From the NCBI GenBank assembly GCA_016296205.1, contig JAEDJS010000029.1:1-26052 (forward strand): DNA of 26,052 nucleotides, in the 5' to 3' direction. The notes beneath the pieces were generated by a model. That model had not been told where the DNA came from and searched no databases. It saw only the letters and a list, made by a program, of their open reading frames with translations. Every line of letters begins with the position of its first letter. Position 1 is the stretch's first letter. The DNA is from Treponema sp. (GTDB lineage: Bacteria; Spirochaetota; Spirochaetia; Treponematales; Treponemataceae). Both the position numbers and the translations under genes were made by a program. Of the stretch, positions 7,343-16,597 are shown piece by piece.

Positions 7343-7930
7343 ATGAACGCGTTGGAAGAAGTTACAGAAAGTTTTTCCAGATTACCAGGCATTGGCAAAA
7401 AAAGTGCCGCCAGAATTGCTAACTTTCTTTTAAGTTCAGACTATACCTTTAATGAACGGTTTGCTTACCAGATCCAGACATTGCAGGATAAAATCAAACC
7501 ATGTTCTGTTTGCGGTGGCTGGACAGAAAATGACCCCTGCCCTATTTGCAATAATCCCACCCGGGATAAAACTTTAATTTGTGTTGTTGAACAGCCTCAG
7601 GATGTTGCTACAATCGAAAGTGCCCACGAATTTACAGGCCTTTTCCATGTTCTGGGAGGAGTTATTTCACCTTTAAACGGAATTGGTCCAAATCAACTTA
7701 ACATTTCCAACCTTGTTCAAAGGGTAAAAAATGATAACGTTACTGAAGTAATACTTGCCACAAACCCAACAGTAGAAGGTGACACAACAGCACTGTACAT
7801 TCAGCATGTACTCCAGGAAACAAACTGCAAAGTAACACGTCTTGCCAGCGGTTTACCAGTTGGCGGTGATTTGGAATATGCAGACAAATTAACATTAGCA
7901 AGAAGCTTTAGAGGAAGAACATCGTTGTAA
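7343..7930 (+). CDS. recR: Recombination mediator protein RecR
   Basis: The ATG at 7343 follows a strong GGAGGGG (7333-7339); an in-frame TTG at 7331 overlaps that site and is unlikely. The product has 195 residues, typical for RecR. It shows the N-terminal helix-hairpin-helix (RLPGIGKKSAARI, residues 13-25), the zinc motif with C54, C57, C66 and C69, and the Toprim domain starting LICVVEQPQDVATIE. The Walker-like segment near the C terminus contains ASGLPVGGDLEYAD. RecR acts with RecO and RecF to load RecA on gapped DNA. It is the third gene of the dnaX-ybaB-recR cluster. Confidence 0.97.
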   Translation: MNALEEVTESFSRLPGIGKKSAARIANFLLSSDYTFNERFAYQIQTLQDKIKPCSVCGGWTENDPCPICNNPTRDKTLICVVEQPQDVATIESAHEFTGLFHVLGGVISPLNGIGPNQLNISNLVQRVKNDNVTEVILATNPTVEGDTTALYIQHVLQETNCKVTRLASGLPVGGDLEYADKLTLARSFRGRTSL

Positions 7931-7961
7931 AATCCCCCAAATTCACAAATTCAAATAAAAG

Positions 7962-7990
7962 TGGAAAATTTTTAAAAAATATTCTATAAT
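7962..7990 (+). promoter_or_regulatory. Promoter of the unknown helical protein (leaderless type)
   Basis: TGGAAA (7962-7967), a 17-nt spacer and a perfect TATAAT (7985-7990) are followed 7 nt later by the ATG at 7998. No ribosome-binding site is present. Confidence 0.65.
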
Positions 7991-7997
7991 TAAATTT

Positions 7998-9425
7998 ATG
8001 GATGAAAAAAGAGAAGAATTTGAACGTGCCCTTTTAAATGGACTTGAAGCTAAAAAAGATTTTTTTGATAACAATCAGCTTTTAAAAACTCAGGAAAATT
8101 ACAGACTCCACAAATCTTGTATTACAAATATTATTGACGTTCTGGAAAAAAAATCACTTATTACTCCTGATCCATACAAACACGATAAAAAGATTTCAGA
8201 TATTGTAACTCCAGACTGCTCCGATTTTCCGGACAATGAACGTTCCATGATTCTTGGAACCAGGCTTAGTGACTATGACAACATGATTGATTTTATCTGC
8301 AACTATTTTCACTTCTCCTGCGCCAACCTGAATTTAGAAACAATCAAAAAACTTGACTCACTTAACAACACCTTCCAATGGTCAAACTTAAGCATAAACT
8401 CACTTAAACCTAACACACAGGCTTTGGCCACAGTTATTACCTCCGCCAAAAATGGATCGGACAATTTAAGTGCCAGTATTATTAACGACAATCTTGCAAA
8501 AACATCAAAAGCAATTACAGAAATTACAACTGATCTTAGACAGCTGGCCGCTTTTCAGAAACAGCTTTACAAAGGTAACATCCGCAAAAATATTTTACGC
8601 AATCCACGGTTTAACAGAGACCAGTACAGTTCCAACTCACAGACACTTCATGCAGAAATCAAAAAGGCCTTCCCCACAATGATGCCCAAAAAAACACCGT
8701 TTTACAGTGACCTTGTTGATGAAATTATCCGGGAGGATTTGTCTCAAAGCAAAGAAATTATCCGGCAGCAGCTTCTTGATTCACTAAAAATTGAAGTTGT
8801 AAAAGAAAAGAAAAAAGAAATAAAAATTGATCCTCACGAAATTATTGTTGATGCAGTTCGAATTATTGGAACCCTTTTTGAACAGTATTCACTTATTCTA
8901 GAAAAAGTAAAAGAAAACCATGAGCTTCTCGAAAGTGAACATAATTCATTTAGTGAACGGGTTGCAAAATTCATCAGAAAAATTTTTAACATCAAGGATC
9001 CTCCAGTTGATTATGAAGTAATAATTACAAATACCCAAACTGGCTCCCAGAAAAGAGAAAGAATCCACTACAATGATTTTATTTCCGACCTGGATAAACG
9101 AATTAAAAAATATGCTGGATTTGCAACAAAAAATTCTCCCGGCTGGAATAAAGTTAATGAATATAAAGATGATCAGCTGTTAACAGTTTTTGCTAAACAA
9201 ATTGAAGAAAACAATAAACTTCTTCTGCAGTTGAATGCATTAAATGATTTTTTTAAAGAGGCCGTTCAAGATTCAGACAAAAAATATCTTAAAGGCATTA
9301 AACTTGAACTTACTGCTTTAAAAAACAATATTGTAAAAGCCAATCAAAGACGCTCTGAATACACTTCAATTATTGAAGAAGCAGAGCAGATGAAAAAACT
9401 TGGAATCACAAATGACGTTGAATAA
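7998..9425 (+). CDS. Unrecognised 475-residue helical cytoplasmic protein
   Basis: I do not recognise this family. There is no signal peptide or membrane segment, and the sequence is rich in K, E, N and L. Predicted long helices or coiled coils fall at about residues 1-55, 255-320 and 405-470. The central part (VAKFIRKIFNIKDPPVDYEVIITNTQTG) contains the only clear strand-like section. The strong promoter and full-length uninterrupted frame argue for a real gene with codon use like its neighbours. Its end overlaps the start of the oligopeptide-binding protein gene by 14 bp, so the two are probably translated in coupled fashion. It may be restricted to Treponema; a homology search would show whether the pair is conserved. 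Confidence 0.75.
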   Translation: MDEKREEFERALLNGLEAKKDFFDNNQLLKTQENYRLHKSCITNIIDVLEKKSLITPDPYKHDKKISDIVTPDCSDFPDNERSMILGTRLSDYDNMIDFICNYFHFSCANLNLETIKKLDSLNNTFQWSNLSINSLKPNTQALATVITSAKNGSDNLSASIINDNLAKTSKAITEITTDLRQLAAFQKQLYKGNIRKNILRNPRFNRDQYSSNSQTLHAEIKKAFPTMMPKKTPFYSDLVDEIIREDLSQSKEIIRQQLLDSLKIEVVKEKKKEIKIDPHEIIVDAVRIIGTLFEQYSLILEKVKENHELLESEHNSFSERVAKFIRKIFNIKDPPVDYEVIITNTQTGSQKRERIHYNDFISDLDKRIKKYAGFATKNSPGWNKVNEYKDDQLLTVFAKQIEENNKLLLQLNALNDFFKEAVQDSDKKYLKGIKLELTALKNNIVKANQRRSEYTSIIEEAEQMKKLGITNDVE

Positions 9426-10995
9426 ATTTTTAACAAAAATTTTCTGCATTTTTTTTGCTGTTTCTGCATTCTCCTTTTCTCAAACTAATAACGATTCAGA
9501 AATGCCAGATTCAAAAGACCAGCGCACTTTTGTTGCAGCTGTAACAAAATTTTCTTACGACCTAAATCCCCACACAGCCAGTTATAATACAGAGGCACAA
9601 ATTCTTTCGGGGCTTTACGAAGGTTTGTTTTCTTACGACCCGGTAACAATGGATCCACTTTATGCAATCTGCAAAAGTCACAAATTAAGCCGCAATAAAA
9701 AAAGATGGACATTCACTCTACGGGAAGATGCAAAGTTCAGCAATGGCAATTCAATCACTGCCCAAAGTGTAAAAGACTCCTGGATGAATCTTCTTTCCAA
9801 CAACAACGCTCCTTTTGCTTCTTTACTTGATTGCATTGAAGGCGTAGAAGAATTCCGCACTGGTAATGCTACAGCAGAATCTGTTAAAATCATTGTAAAA
9901 GACGAATTAACACTGAATATTTATGTAAAGGAACCGGTTAATTATCTGCCCAGAGTTTTGTGCAATCATGCCTTTACAGTTAAACCAGTTGAATCAGATG
10001 TATTTAGCGGGCCATTCATTTTGGAAAGTCAGACAGAAGATAAAATCACTCTTGTAAAAAATCAAAATTACTGGGACAGCAAAAATGTTAATTTGCCTCA
10101 AATTGATTTTTTACTTTCTGATGAATACGACGAAAACTGTTTTCTCTTTAACACTGGAAAAATTGACTGGATAGACAGTGGATTTTATGCAGACAAAATT
10201 TATAATAAAAATTCAACAAAAGTTTTTGCAGAATTTGCTGTTCAATATTTATTTCTTAAAACAAACAGATTTCCATGGAATAAACAGGAATTCAGAAACG
10301 CATTAATGACAGCAACTCCATGGGAAGAACTCAGAAAAGGATGCTTTATTCCCGCTACTACTTTTGTTTATCCAATTTCACCTTATCCAAAAAACATTGG
10401 ACTTGATGAGACAGACCAGGACGAAGCGATTTTAATGATGAAGGATGCCAGAACAAAATACAATGTTAGTCAGGATACTCAGCTGGAAATTATTTTTGCT
10501 CTTCCAAGTGAAAATGAAACAATGAAAAAACAGGCAGAGCTTCTTGCAAAAGCCTGGGAACCTTTGGGAGTAAAACTCACTGTTCAGACAACTTCTGCCA
10601 GCCGTTACAATCATAACATCAAAAACATGAATGCTGACATTTTTGGCTACACATGGATTGGTGATTTTGCAGACCCTATGGCATTTCTTGAATTATTCCG
10701 CACAGGTTCTTCTCTGAATGTTTCTGGTTACAGCAGCAAGGAATTTGACGATCTTCTGGTAATGTCTTCACAGGCCGATACAACAGAAGACTGTTATAAA
10801 ATTCTGGCAAAGGCTGAACAGATGCTTCTGGATGACGGAGTAATTATGCCAATACAACATCCCATAAGCGTTCATGCAATTGATCTTGATTGTGTAGGCG
10901 GCTGGAGTGTAAACCCACTGGATATTCATCCGTTAAAATATTTGTACTTTAGAAAACCAGAAGTAAAAATTCCAAACCTGGTAAAATTCAACTAA
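9412..10995 (+). CDS. Oligopeptide ABC transporter substrate-binding protein (family 5)
   Basis: The ATG at 9412 gives 527 residues and starts with a signal peptide (KFLTKIFCIFFAVSAFSFSQ) without a lipobox, so the protein is probably periplasmic. A TTG at 9400 is a less likely start. Family signs are the N-terminal DLNPHTASYNTEAQILSGLYEGLF, then RKKRWTFTLREDAKFSNG followed by the TAQSVKDSW segment, and near the C terminus FGYTWIGDFADPMAFLELF. This is the SBP_bac_5 (OppA/DppA) fold that binds peptides for import. No permease or ATPase gene is adjacent. The stop codon overlaps that of the convergent gene in the sequence CTAA. Confidence 0.9.
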   Translation: MTLNKFLTKIFCIFFAVSAFSFSQTNNDSEMPDSKDQRTFVAAVTKFSYDLNPHTASYNTEAQILSGLYEGLFSYDPVTMDPLYAICKSHKLSRNKKRWTFTLREDAKFSNGNSITAQSVKDSWMNLLSNNNAPFASLLDCIEGVEEFRTGNATAESVKIIVKDELTLNIYVKEPVNYLPRVLCNHAFTVKPVESDVFSGPFILESQTEDKITLVKNQNYWDSKNVNLPQIDFLLSDEYDENCFLFNTGKIDWIDSGFYADKIYNKNSTKVFAEFAVQYLFLKTNRFPWNKQEFRNALMTATPWEELRKGCFIPATTFVYPISPYPKNIGLDETDQDEAILMMKDARTKYNVSQDTQLEIIFALPSENETMKKQAELLAKAWEPLGVKLTVQTTSASRYNHNIKNMNADIFGYTWIGDFADPMAFLELFRTGSSLNVSGYSSKEFDDLLVMSSQADTTEDCYKILAKAEQMLLDDGVIMPIQHPISVHAIDLDCVGGWSVNPLDIHPLKYLYFRKPEVKIPNLVKFN

Positions 10996-11669
10996 AGGAA
11001 ACAAACTTTAAAACTAATGGCTCCCATTGTGCAGTTCATATTTTTATTACTGATGAGGGAGCCCAGGGGAAGATAAAATCTAAATTCGGCACCATAACTC
11101 ATACCATTCATCATTTTGTAAACATAGGATGCGCAGATTTCCGGATATAAAAAATTCAATTTGTTCCAGAAATTTTTTACTATGAGTTTATGATCTTCTG
11201 CAACAGTGCCGGTTATTCCTGGTTCATTTTTATCAACATCACCACTGATTAAACCAATTCGGGATAAAATTCCAAGGCCCGCTCCCAGGTTGATTTTATG
11301 ATCAAAAATTTTGAAATTAACGGCCAATGGTATATCAACAAGCAAATTTGTTACAGTTGAAGTCCGGTTCTCCACTGATGAAATCACTGACTGACAGTTT
11401 TCCGGATCCCACTTGTAATAATTAAAAAATACGCAGAATCGTGGATCTACCGAAAGTGAATTATTTATCTGATAGGTGATTCCACCGCCTAACTGCCATG
11501 TAATATTTCCAAGTCCATTGGTTTCGCTGGAGGTTGTAAGGCCGGGCCCAAAAGTTACAAAAAAATCTGCCAGATCAGTAAACTTCTGTTTGCCAAATTG
11601 AGCAAATGATAGAGAAGTTAAAGAAATCAATATGCAGAAAATTATTTTTTTTATTCCAACTAATTTCAT
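10992..11669 (-). CDS. Small outer-membrane beta-barrel-type protein
   Basis: The 225-residue product has a signal peptide ending SLSFAQ. The mature part is a series of alternating-hydrophobicity strands with Gly-rich turns, for example TWQLGGGITYQINNSLSVDPR, INLGAGLGIL and SYGAEFRFYLPLG, ending in a strand with a hydrophobic C-terminal residue (SFKVCFL). This is the general look of an 8-strand outer-membrane barrel, but no specific family is recognised. The start codon overlaps the stop of the upstream lipoprotein gene (ATGA), so translation is coupled. It is the last gene of the pullulanase operon. Confidence 0.6.
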   Translation of the reverse strand: MKLVGIKKIIFCILISLTSLSFAQFGKQKFTDLADFFVTFGPGLTTSSETNGLGNITWQLGGGITYQINNSLSVDPRFCVFFNYYKWDPENCQSVISSVENRTSTVTNLLVDIPLAVNFKIFDHKINLGAGLGILSRIGLISGDVDKNEPGITGTVAEDHKLIVKNFWNKLNFLYPEICASYVYKMMNGMSYGAEFRFYLPLGSLISNKNMNCTMGAISFKVCFL

Positions 11670-12829
11670 TTTTCTTCTCCTGAATTTTCTACTTCTTCAA
11701 AAATCTCACCTAAATCAACTCTAAGAAAACCTGCTCTTGCTGTTTTAAAGAAAATATTTTCTTCCCAACCAATGTACAAATTCTTTCGGCTAAGAAAATA
11801 ATCTGTATAAACAAATGACTGTGGAAGTTTTGGCAAACGGAATACAATTTTTTCCGGCTCACCAGATGAAGTGTACTCATTTAAAATATATGTTGTTCCA
11901 TCTTCAAAAAGGCATACAAGCATTCCATCTTTTGGATAGTAAGCAGAAATTGCATTCAGTGAATAATCTTCATCACCTTCGTGGTAAAACCCCTGGGCAC
12001 TGCAGCCGGAGCCATCCCTGTAACTTACAAAAAATCCTATTTGCTTTGGAAGGCTTTTTAAAAGCTGCCGTAATTTTACAGGTGCATATTTAAACTGTTT
12101 TGGCATTGTAAGTTCACGGTATTTGCTTTCTGATATTTCTTTGTATTCAAATGAATTGTCTGTTAACGCGGGATTTAAATTTGAAAGCTCCACCATTGGT
12201 TCCCAGGTAAAATATTTAAAAGAACTTGCGCCAGTTTCCGTAGTTTTTGCAGAACAGCTCCAGGTTTTGCCGTCCCAGTTAAAACCAGTTATATCACTGT
12301 TATTTCCAAGATTTAAATTGCTGTAAGTTACAAGAGGAAAAAATATTCGTGATGCCCCGGAAAGTTCAACAAGAAAGGGCCGCATTTTACTGCTGGTTCC
12401 GGAACTAAATGAATTTACTGCAGTTGATTTTGATTCAAGCTGCTGATTAAAAAACGAACTCCTATACAAGCAGAAAACTGGATTGCCACCGCTGAACACA
12501 AGATTGCCCGCAGTTACATTTCCAAACAAATTAGGATCTTTATAAAGATGCAGACTTTCTCCATTTGCTTCCAGAATTCCCAGTCTGTTTACAAGAGCAA
12601 AATTTTCCCCGGCACTGCAAATCCTTACACTTTCTGTCCAAGGTTTTTCTGCAGCCGGGTAACATTCCTTTGGCAAGTCAATTTTTTCGTAAGCATTTTG
12701 AGTAAAAGCATACCAGCTGTGAGATATTTTTTTTGTATCAATTTCCCGAACTTCAAGTTTATTGCAGGAAACAAACAAATGTGTACCCATTAAAAGCAAA
12801 GCCAGTGATGCAAAACTCAATTTTTTCAT
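11666..12829 (-). CDS. Unrecognised lipoprotein
   Basis: The start is placed at the ATG at 12829, giving 387 residues; a start further upstream at 12877 lies inside the pullulanase gene and would put 16 residues before the signal peptide. The N terminus MKKLSFASLALLLMGTHLFV is followed by SC, with the lipid cysteine at residue 22. The mature sequence has many short strands with Gly/Ser/Asn turns and spaced W/Y residues, suggesting a beta-rich, possibly propeller-like fold, but no family is recognised. GGAAGG at 12843-12848 lies in the last codons of the pullulanase gene. The gene begins 10 nt after that stop and is coupled by ATGA to the barrel gene, so the three products may act together. 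Confidence 0.7.
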   Translation of the reverse strand: MKKLSFASLALLLMGTHLFVSCNKLEVREIDTKKISHSWYAFTQNAYEKIDLPKECYPAAEKPWTESVRICSAGENFALVNRLGILEANGESLHLYKDPNLFGNVTAGNLVFSGGNPVFCLYRSSFFNQQLESKSTAVNSFSSGTSSKMRPFLVELSGASRIFFPLVTYSNLNLGNNSDITGFNWDGKTWSCSAKTTETGASSFKYFTWEPMVELSNLNPALTDNSFEYKEISESKYRELTMPKQFKYAPVKLRQLLKSLPKQIGFFVSYRDGSGCSAQGFYHEGDEDYSLNAISAYYPKDGMLVCLFEDGTTYILNEYTSSGEPEKIVFRLPKLPQSFVYTDYFLSRKNLYIGWEENIFFKTARAGFLRVDLGEIFEEVENSGEEK

Positions 12830-12839
12830 AATATAAAAA

Positions 12840-14837
12840 TTAACCTTCCATTTTAATAATTTTAAAGTTGTGGGCAAGGACGCTCACTACTGCAGAAATT
12901 TTATCCGCAATTTTATATTCACCTCTTGCCTCATTGATTGTGACAACTTTTCCTGATAATGGATTTTCCAGGAGATAGTCATAATCTGTTGCATTAAATA
13001 ATACAATAAATGAGCCGTTTGTTCCATGAACCCTGTAATGAGTTACTCCATTTTCCAGTGTCCACGCATGAGCCTGATTTGCATTATTAAAAGCACTAAA
13101 AGCCTTTCGCAATGAGATAAGAGCTTTATATGTGTTGAATACATCAATATTTTTCTCTTTAAAATCCATATTGATTTCGTTGATGTAGTCTTCACTTTTA
13201 TAACTGTTGTCTACACCTTGTTTTGTACGCATAAATTCCTGGCCGCCATCAAGGAATGGTGTTCCCTGAGCAAGAAGGATATATGCACCAGCAAGCTTTA
13301 CTTCCCGTTTAATAAGCAGCTTTGTTTTGTCGTCAAGAATTTCCAGAAGATTTCCTGTATAACCGATTCTGTTAAGATGAGAAATTGCCAGCTTGTCAAA
13401 AAGTGTATAGTTATCGTGACATTCACAATAGTTAATTGAACGGCCAACTTTTTCTGTAAATCCCCACTGAAGCCTTACACTTCCAGTTAATCCCCGGAGA
13501 ATTGCACCGTCATCAAATTTTCCCTGCAGCTGTCCAAATGCAAAACCGCCGAATTCCCCGCCTTTAATTGCATTTCTAAAATCGTCATTAAAGCAGGCAA
13601 CTCCATTGCATTTATTATCTGGTGAGCAGCAGTCAATGTTATGTTTTGCAGCACCGCCAACTACACTGCTCAAACCGCCGGTCCAAGGCTCTCCGTAAAC
13701 CATTACATTGTGGTCAATTGCATTTAATTCTTCGTAAATTTCCTTCATCACATTTGTTTCGTGGCAGCCCATTAAGTCAAAGCGGAATCCATTTACGTGA
13801 TAATCAAGCATCCAGTGTTTTAAACAGTCGATTACATATTTTTTCATCATAAGATGATTTGTTGCACATTCATTTCCACAGCCCGAACCATTTGCATACC
13901 AGCCTTCTGGAGTCATTCTGTAAAAATATTTTGGAACTGTTGCATCAAAAACAGACCAGTCACCAGTATCGTTTGTATGATTAAAAACAACGTCCATAAC
14001 AACAGCAATCCCTGCCTGATGAAAAGCCTGAATCATTTCACGCATCTGCAGTACAGAATCTGTTCCGTCTTTTAAATCTTCTACATACCGGCTGCTTGGA
14101 ACAAAAAAGTTTCTTGGATTGTAACCCCAGTTGTAATTGCAGTCCTCACTTCCCATGCTGTATTCAAAGCTTGGAAGAAGCTGAACGTGAGTGATTCCTA
14201 ATTCTTTTAAATGGCTTGCAAAAGGCTTTGCTCCTTCATTCAAAGCCCGTGTTAAATCCCTGAATTTTCCAGTTGAATCTTTAACAAAAGCTCTTGACCA
14301 GTCACGGATATGCATTTCATAAATCACTGCTTCCGAATAACTCATCTGGAGAGAACCATCTACTCCCCATGGATTGATATATGATTCAACCTTACCGTCA
14401 AAAATTTCTTTTCTGTCTAATGGCATTGCACACTTTCTAATATCTACAATCTGGCTGGCAAAGCTTTCGTTGCTTACAGATTTTGACCACATATCAAAGG
14501 TTTCTGCCACATGCAATCCGTCTGGAGATTTTAAATCCACATTTGTAAAACGATATCTATAATAATTAAAGGTTGAGCAATCAAAATTCTGTAAAACCCA
14601 TGTACCTTTTTCTGATTTTGTAAGCTCCACAGTTTTAGAAGAAGCCAGATCCAGTGAAGAGTCGGTAAAAAGAATAACTTCCACTTTCTGTGCAAGAGGG
14701 GCCCAGGTTTTAAAATTTACTGCCGATTTTTCTTCAAAAGCAATCCCAAGGTCATCGCCATCGTAATATTGAGTGTTATCAATTTCAAGAGCGATTTCTT
14801 CAAAAGTTTTTACAACCTCTTCCTTATTTTCAGACAT
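12840..14837 (-). CDS. pulA: Type I pullulanase / glycogen debranching enzyme (GH13)
   Basis: The 665-residue product has no signal peptide, so it should act in the cytoplasm on alpha-1,6 branches of glycogen or imported maltodextrin. A CBM48-like N-terminal domain (about 30-120, with VNFKTWAPLAQKVEVILF) precedes the catalytic barrel. The type I pullulanase signature YNWGYNP is at residues 235-241. GH13 catalytic regions are DVVFNH (282-287), GFRFDLMG with nucleophile D354, YGEPW with acid/base E383, and HDN with D475. A C-terminal beta domain follows. Length matches the intracellular family. GGAGAT lies 5 nt before the ATG. It heads an operon with a lipoprotein and an outer-membrane-type protein, which is an odd pairing for a cytoplasmic enzyme. 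Confidence 0.93.
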   Translation of the reverse strand: MSENKEEVVKTFEEIALEIDNTQYYDGDDLGIAFEEKSAVNFKTWAPLAQKVEVILFTDSSLDLASSKTVELTKSEKGTWVLQNFDCSTFNYYRYRFTNVDLKSPDGLHVAETFDMWSKSVSNESFASQIVDIRKCAMPLDRKEIFDGKVESYINPWGVDGSLQMSYSEAVIYEMHIRDWSRAFVKDSTGKFRDLTRALNEGAKPFASHLKELGITHVQLLPSFEYSMGSEDCNYNWGYNPRNFFVPSSRYVEDLKDGTDSVLQMREMIQAFHQAGIAVVMDVVFNHTNDTGDWSVFDATVPKYFYRMTPEGWYANGSGCGNECATNHLMMKKYVIDCLKHWMLDYHVNGFRFDLMGCHETNVMKEIYEELNAIDHNVMVYGEPWTGGLSSVVGGAAKHNIDCCSPDNKCNGVACFNDDFRNAIKGGEFGGFAFGQLQGKFDDGAILRGLTGSVRLQWGFTEKVGRSINYCECHDNYTLFDKLAISHLNRIGYTGNLLEILDDKTKLLIKREVKLAGAYILLAQGTPFLDGGQEFMRTKQGVDNSYKSEDYINEINMDFKEKNIDVFNTYKALISLRKAFSAFNNANQAHAWTLENGVTHYRVHGTNGSFIVLFNATDYDYLLENPLSGKVVTINEARGEYKIADKISAVVSVLAHNFKIIKMEG

Positions 14838-15067
14838 GATTATCTCCGTAACATAGAAAATTGTGTCTAAAATTTTACCACAGAATCTGTTATATGTCGA
14901 ATTTTATTTTGCAAAGTATTTTATATATTGTTTTTACTGCTTCTATGTTTGGATTACCGGATATTTTAATTGACTGCAAAAAGAGGCTGCTGTGCGTTGT
15001 CTCCTTTTTTCTTTGTCTTGTTTTCTCTAATTTATCGTTTTAATCTGGTGTAATTTATCTCAAAACC

Positions 15068-15096
15068 TTGAAAATTCTATTATACATTGTTATACT
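15068..15096 (+). promoter_or_regulatory. Promoter of the ATPase-HDOD gene (leaderless type)
   Basis: TTGAAA (15068-15073), a 17-nt spacer and TATACT (15091-15096) are followed after 7 nt by the ATG at 15104. There is no Shine-Dalgarno sequence. A longer frame that would begin at a TTG at 15068 starts inside the -35 box and is rejected as the start. Confidence 0.7.
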
Positions 15097-15103
15097 TTTA
15101 AAT

Positions 15104-16597
15104 ATGGCTCAATCAAAAAAAGTTACAATCGACAGATCTAAAATTAAAATGGCAATTGAATCTTCTTTGCCTCTTACAATCACAACTTATACTCTTCCCC
15201 ATGACATGGAAATTTATATTCAGGAAGCACTGGATACTTTTCTGCAGGAACTTAACCAGCAGCACATGAGCCGTTATCTGAATTACTGCTTAAAAGAACT
15301 TATTAACAATGCAAAAAAAGCAAATACAAAACGAATTTATTTTGCAGACAAAAAACTGGACATAAACGACCAGAAAGATTACCAGGCGGGCATGAAGGAT
15401 TTTAAAATAATCACCATGAATAACATCCGCTATTATCTTCAAAAGCAGAAAAGTGCAGGGCTTTACATCAAAGTAATTATGCAGCACAAAAATGGAAAAA
15501 TCAAACTGGAAGTACGCAACAACTGTGAACTTACTTTTTTTGAATATAAAAGAATCCACGATAAACTAAGCCGTGCCCAGCAATACACCAACGTAGAACA
15601 GGCATTAAACCAGATTCTGGATAACACAGAAGGAGCCGGCCTTGGTCTTGTAATTATGATTCTTATGCTGCAGAAAATTGGTCTTACAGAAGAAAATTTT
15701 CAGGTTTTTACAGAAAAAGGTGATACCGTTACTAGAATGATTCTGCCGGTTACAGACATTCAGAAAGGAAGCATGGAAGTTCTTTCAAAAGAATTTATTC
15801 AGGTTATTGATAGTCTTCCACAGTTCCCGGAAAATATTGCAACTATCAACAGAATGCTTAACGACCCAGACAGCAAAATGAGTGATATAGCAATGCACAT
15901 TTCCAACGACGTTTCTCTTACTGGCGAACTTCTTAAACTTGTTAACAGTGCTGCATTCAGTCTAAGTTCCCCATGCTGTTCAATTACCGATGCAGTTAAA
16001 CTTGTTGGCATCCGTGGAATACGTAACCTGCTTTATTCAATTGGTTCTTTGCAAAATCTTCAGGAAGCTGCAAAAAATATTGATGCCGGAATGTGGAAGC
16101 ACGCATACAAAGTTGGATTCTATTCCTACAATCTTGTACGAAATTTTGCAGCCAACGACAAAGCTTGTGTTGATGATGCATACGTTTGCGGTCTTTTACA
16201 TGATATGGGAAAAATCATTTTTGAATCTACTCATCCCTCTATGGTAGAAAAACTCCAGGAAATCTGCAAATCAAAAAATATTCCAACCAGTTTAATCGAA
16301 CTCTTAATCAGTGGTGTTAATCACGGAGAAATTGGTGCACTTATTGCAGAAAAATGGAATTTCCCTGCTCCAATTGTTAATGTTATCCGTTATCACCATG
16401 ATTGGGAAGCAGCACCAGAAAACCTTAGAAAACTTACATCTATTGTTTACCTTGCAGACATGATGGCTCACTTTGAAGAGCAGACAGTTGATTTCTACCA
16501 GATTGATAAAAATATTCTGGAAGCATATAAAATCACCAGCGAATCTCAATTTAAAAATATTGCAGACCGTTTGGAAAGAGCTTTCTCTCAGTCATAA
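15104..16597 (+). CDS. Histidine-kinase-type ATPase domain fused to an HDOD domain
   Basis: From the ATG at 15104 the product has 497 residues. The N-terminal part (about 30-215) looks like a GHKL/HATPase_c domain: an N-box with CLKELINNAKKANTKRIYF (about 62-80), a strand LEVRNNCELTFFE, and a G-box EGAGLGL (176-182). No phosphoacceptor histidine helix or receiver domain is seen. The C-terminal part (about 225-420) is an HDOD domain with IDSLPQFPENIATINRML, LLKLVNSAAF, the ITDAVKLVGIRGIRNLL stretch and an HD pair H366-D367 in CGLLHDMGKI. HDOD proteins serve in signalling, often in motility or stress control. The molecule is probably cytoplasmic and regulatory; the ligand and output are unknown. 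Confidence 0.8.
   Translation: MAQSKKVTIDRSKIKMAIESSLPLTITTYTLPHDMEIYIQEALDTFLQELNQQHMSRYLNYCLKELINNAKKANTKRIYFADKKLDINDQKDYQAGMKDFKIITMNNIRYYLQKQKSAGLYIKVIMQHKNGKIKLEVRNNCELTFFEYKRIHDKLSRAQQYTNVEQALNQILDNTEGAGLGLVIMILMLQKIGLTEENFQVFTEKGDTVTRMILPVTDIQKGSMEVLSKEFIQVIDSLPQFPENIATINRMLNDPDSKMSDIAMHISNDVSLTGELLKLVNSAAFSLSSPCCSITDAVKLVGIRGIRNLLYSIGSLQNLQEAAKNIDAGMWKHAYKVGFYSYNLVRNFAANDKACVDDAYVCGLLHDMGKIIFESTHPSMVEKLQEICKSKNIPTSLIELLISGVNHGEIGALIAEKWNFPAPIVNVIRYHHDWEAAPENLRKLTSIVYLADMMAHFEEQTVDFYQIDKNILEAYKITSESQFKNIADRLERAFSQS

Noticed and set aside
14894..15043. Small hydrophobic frame (about 49 codons) between pulA and the ATPase-HDOD gene
   Set aside because: It has a plausible membrane segment but neither a -10 box at the leaderless distance nor a ribosome-binding site. 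AT-rich intergenic DNA often gives such frames.
15068..15103. TTG start 12 codons upstream for the ATPase-HDOD protein
   Set aside because: The TTG is part of the -35 hexamer and would lie upstream of the predicted transcript start.
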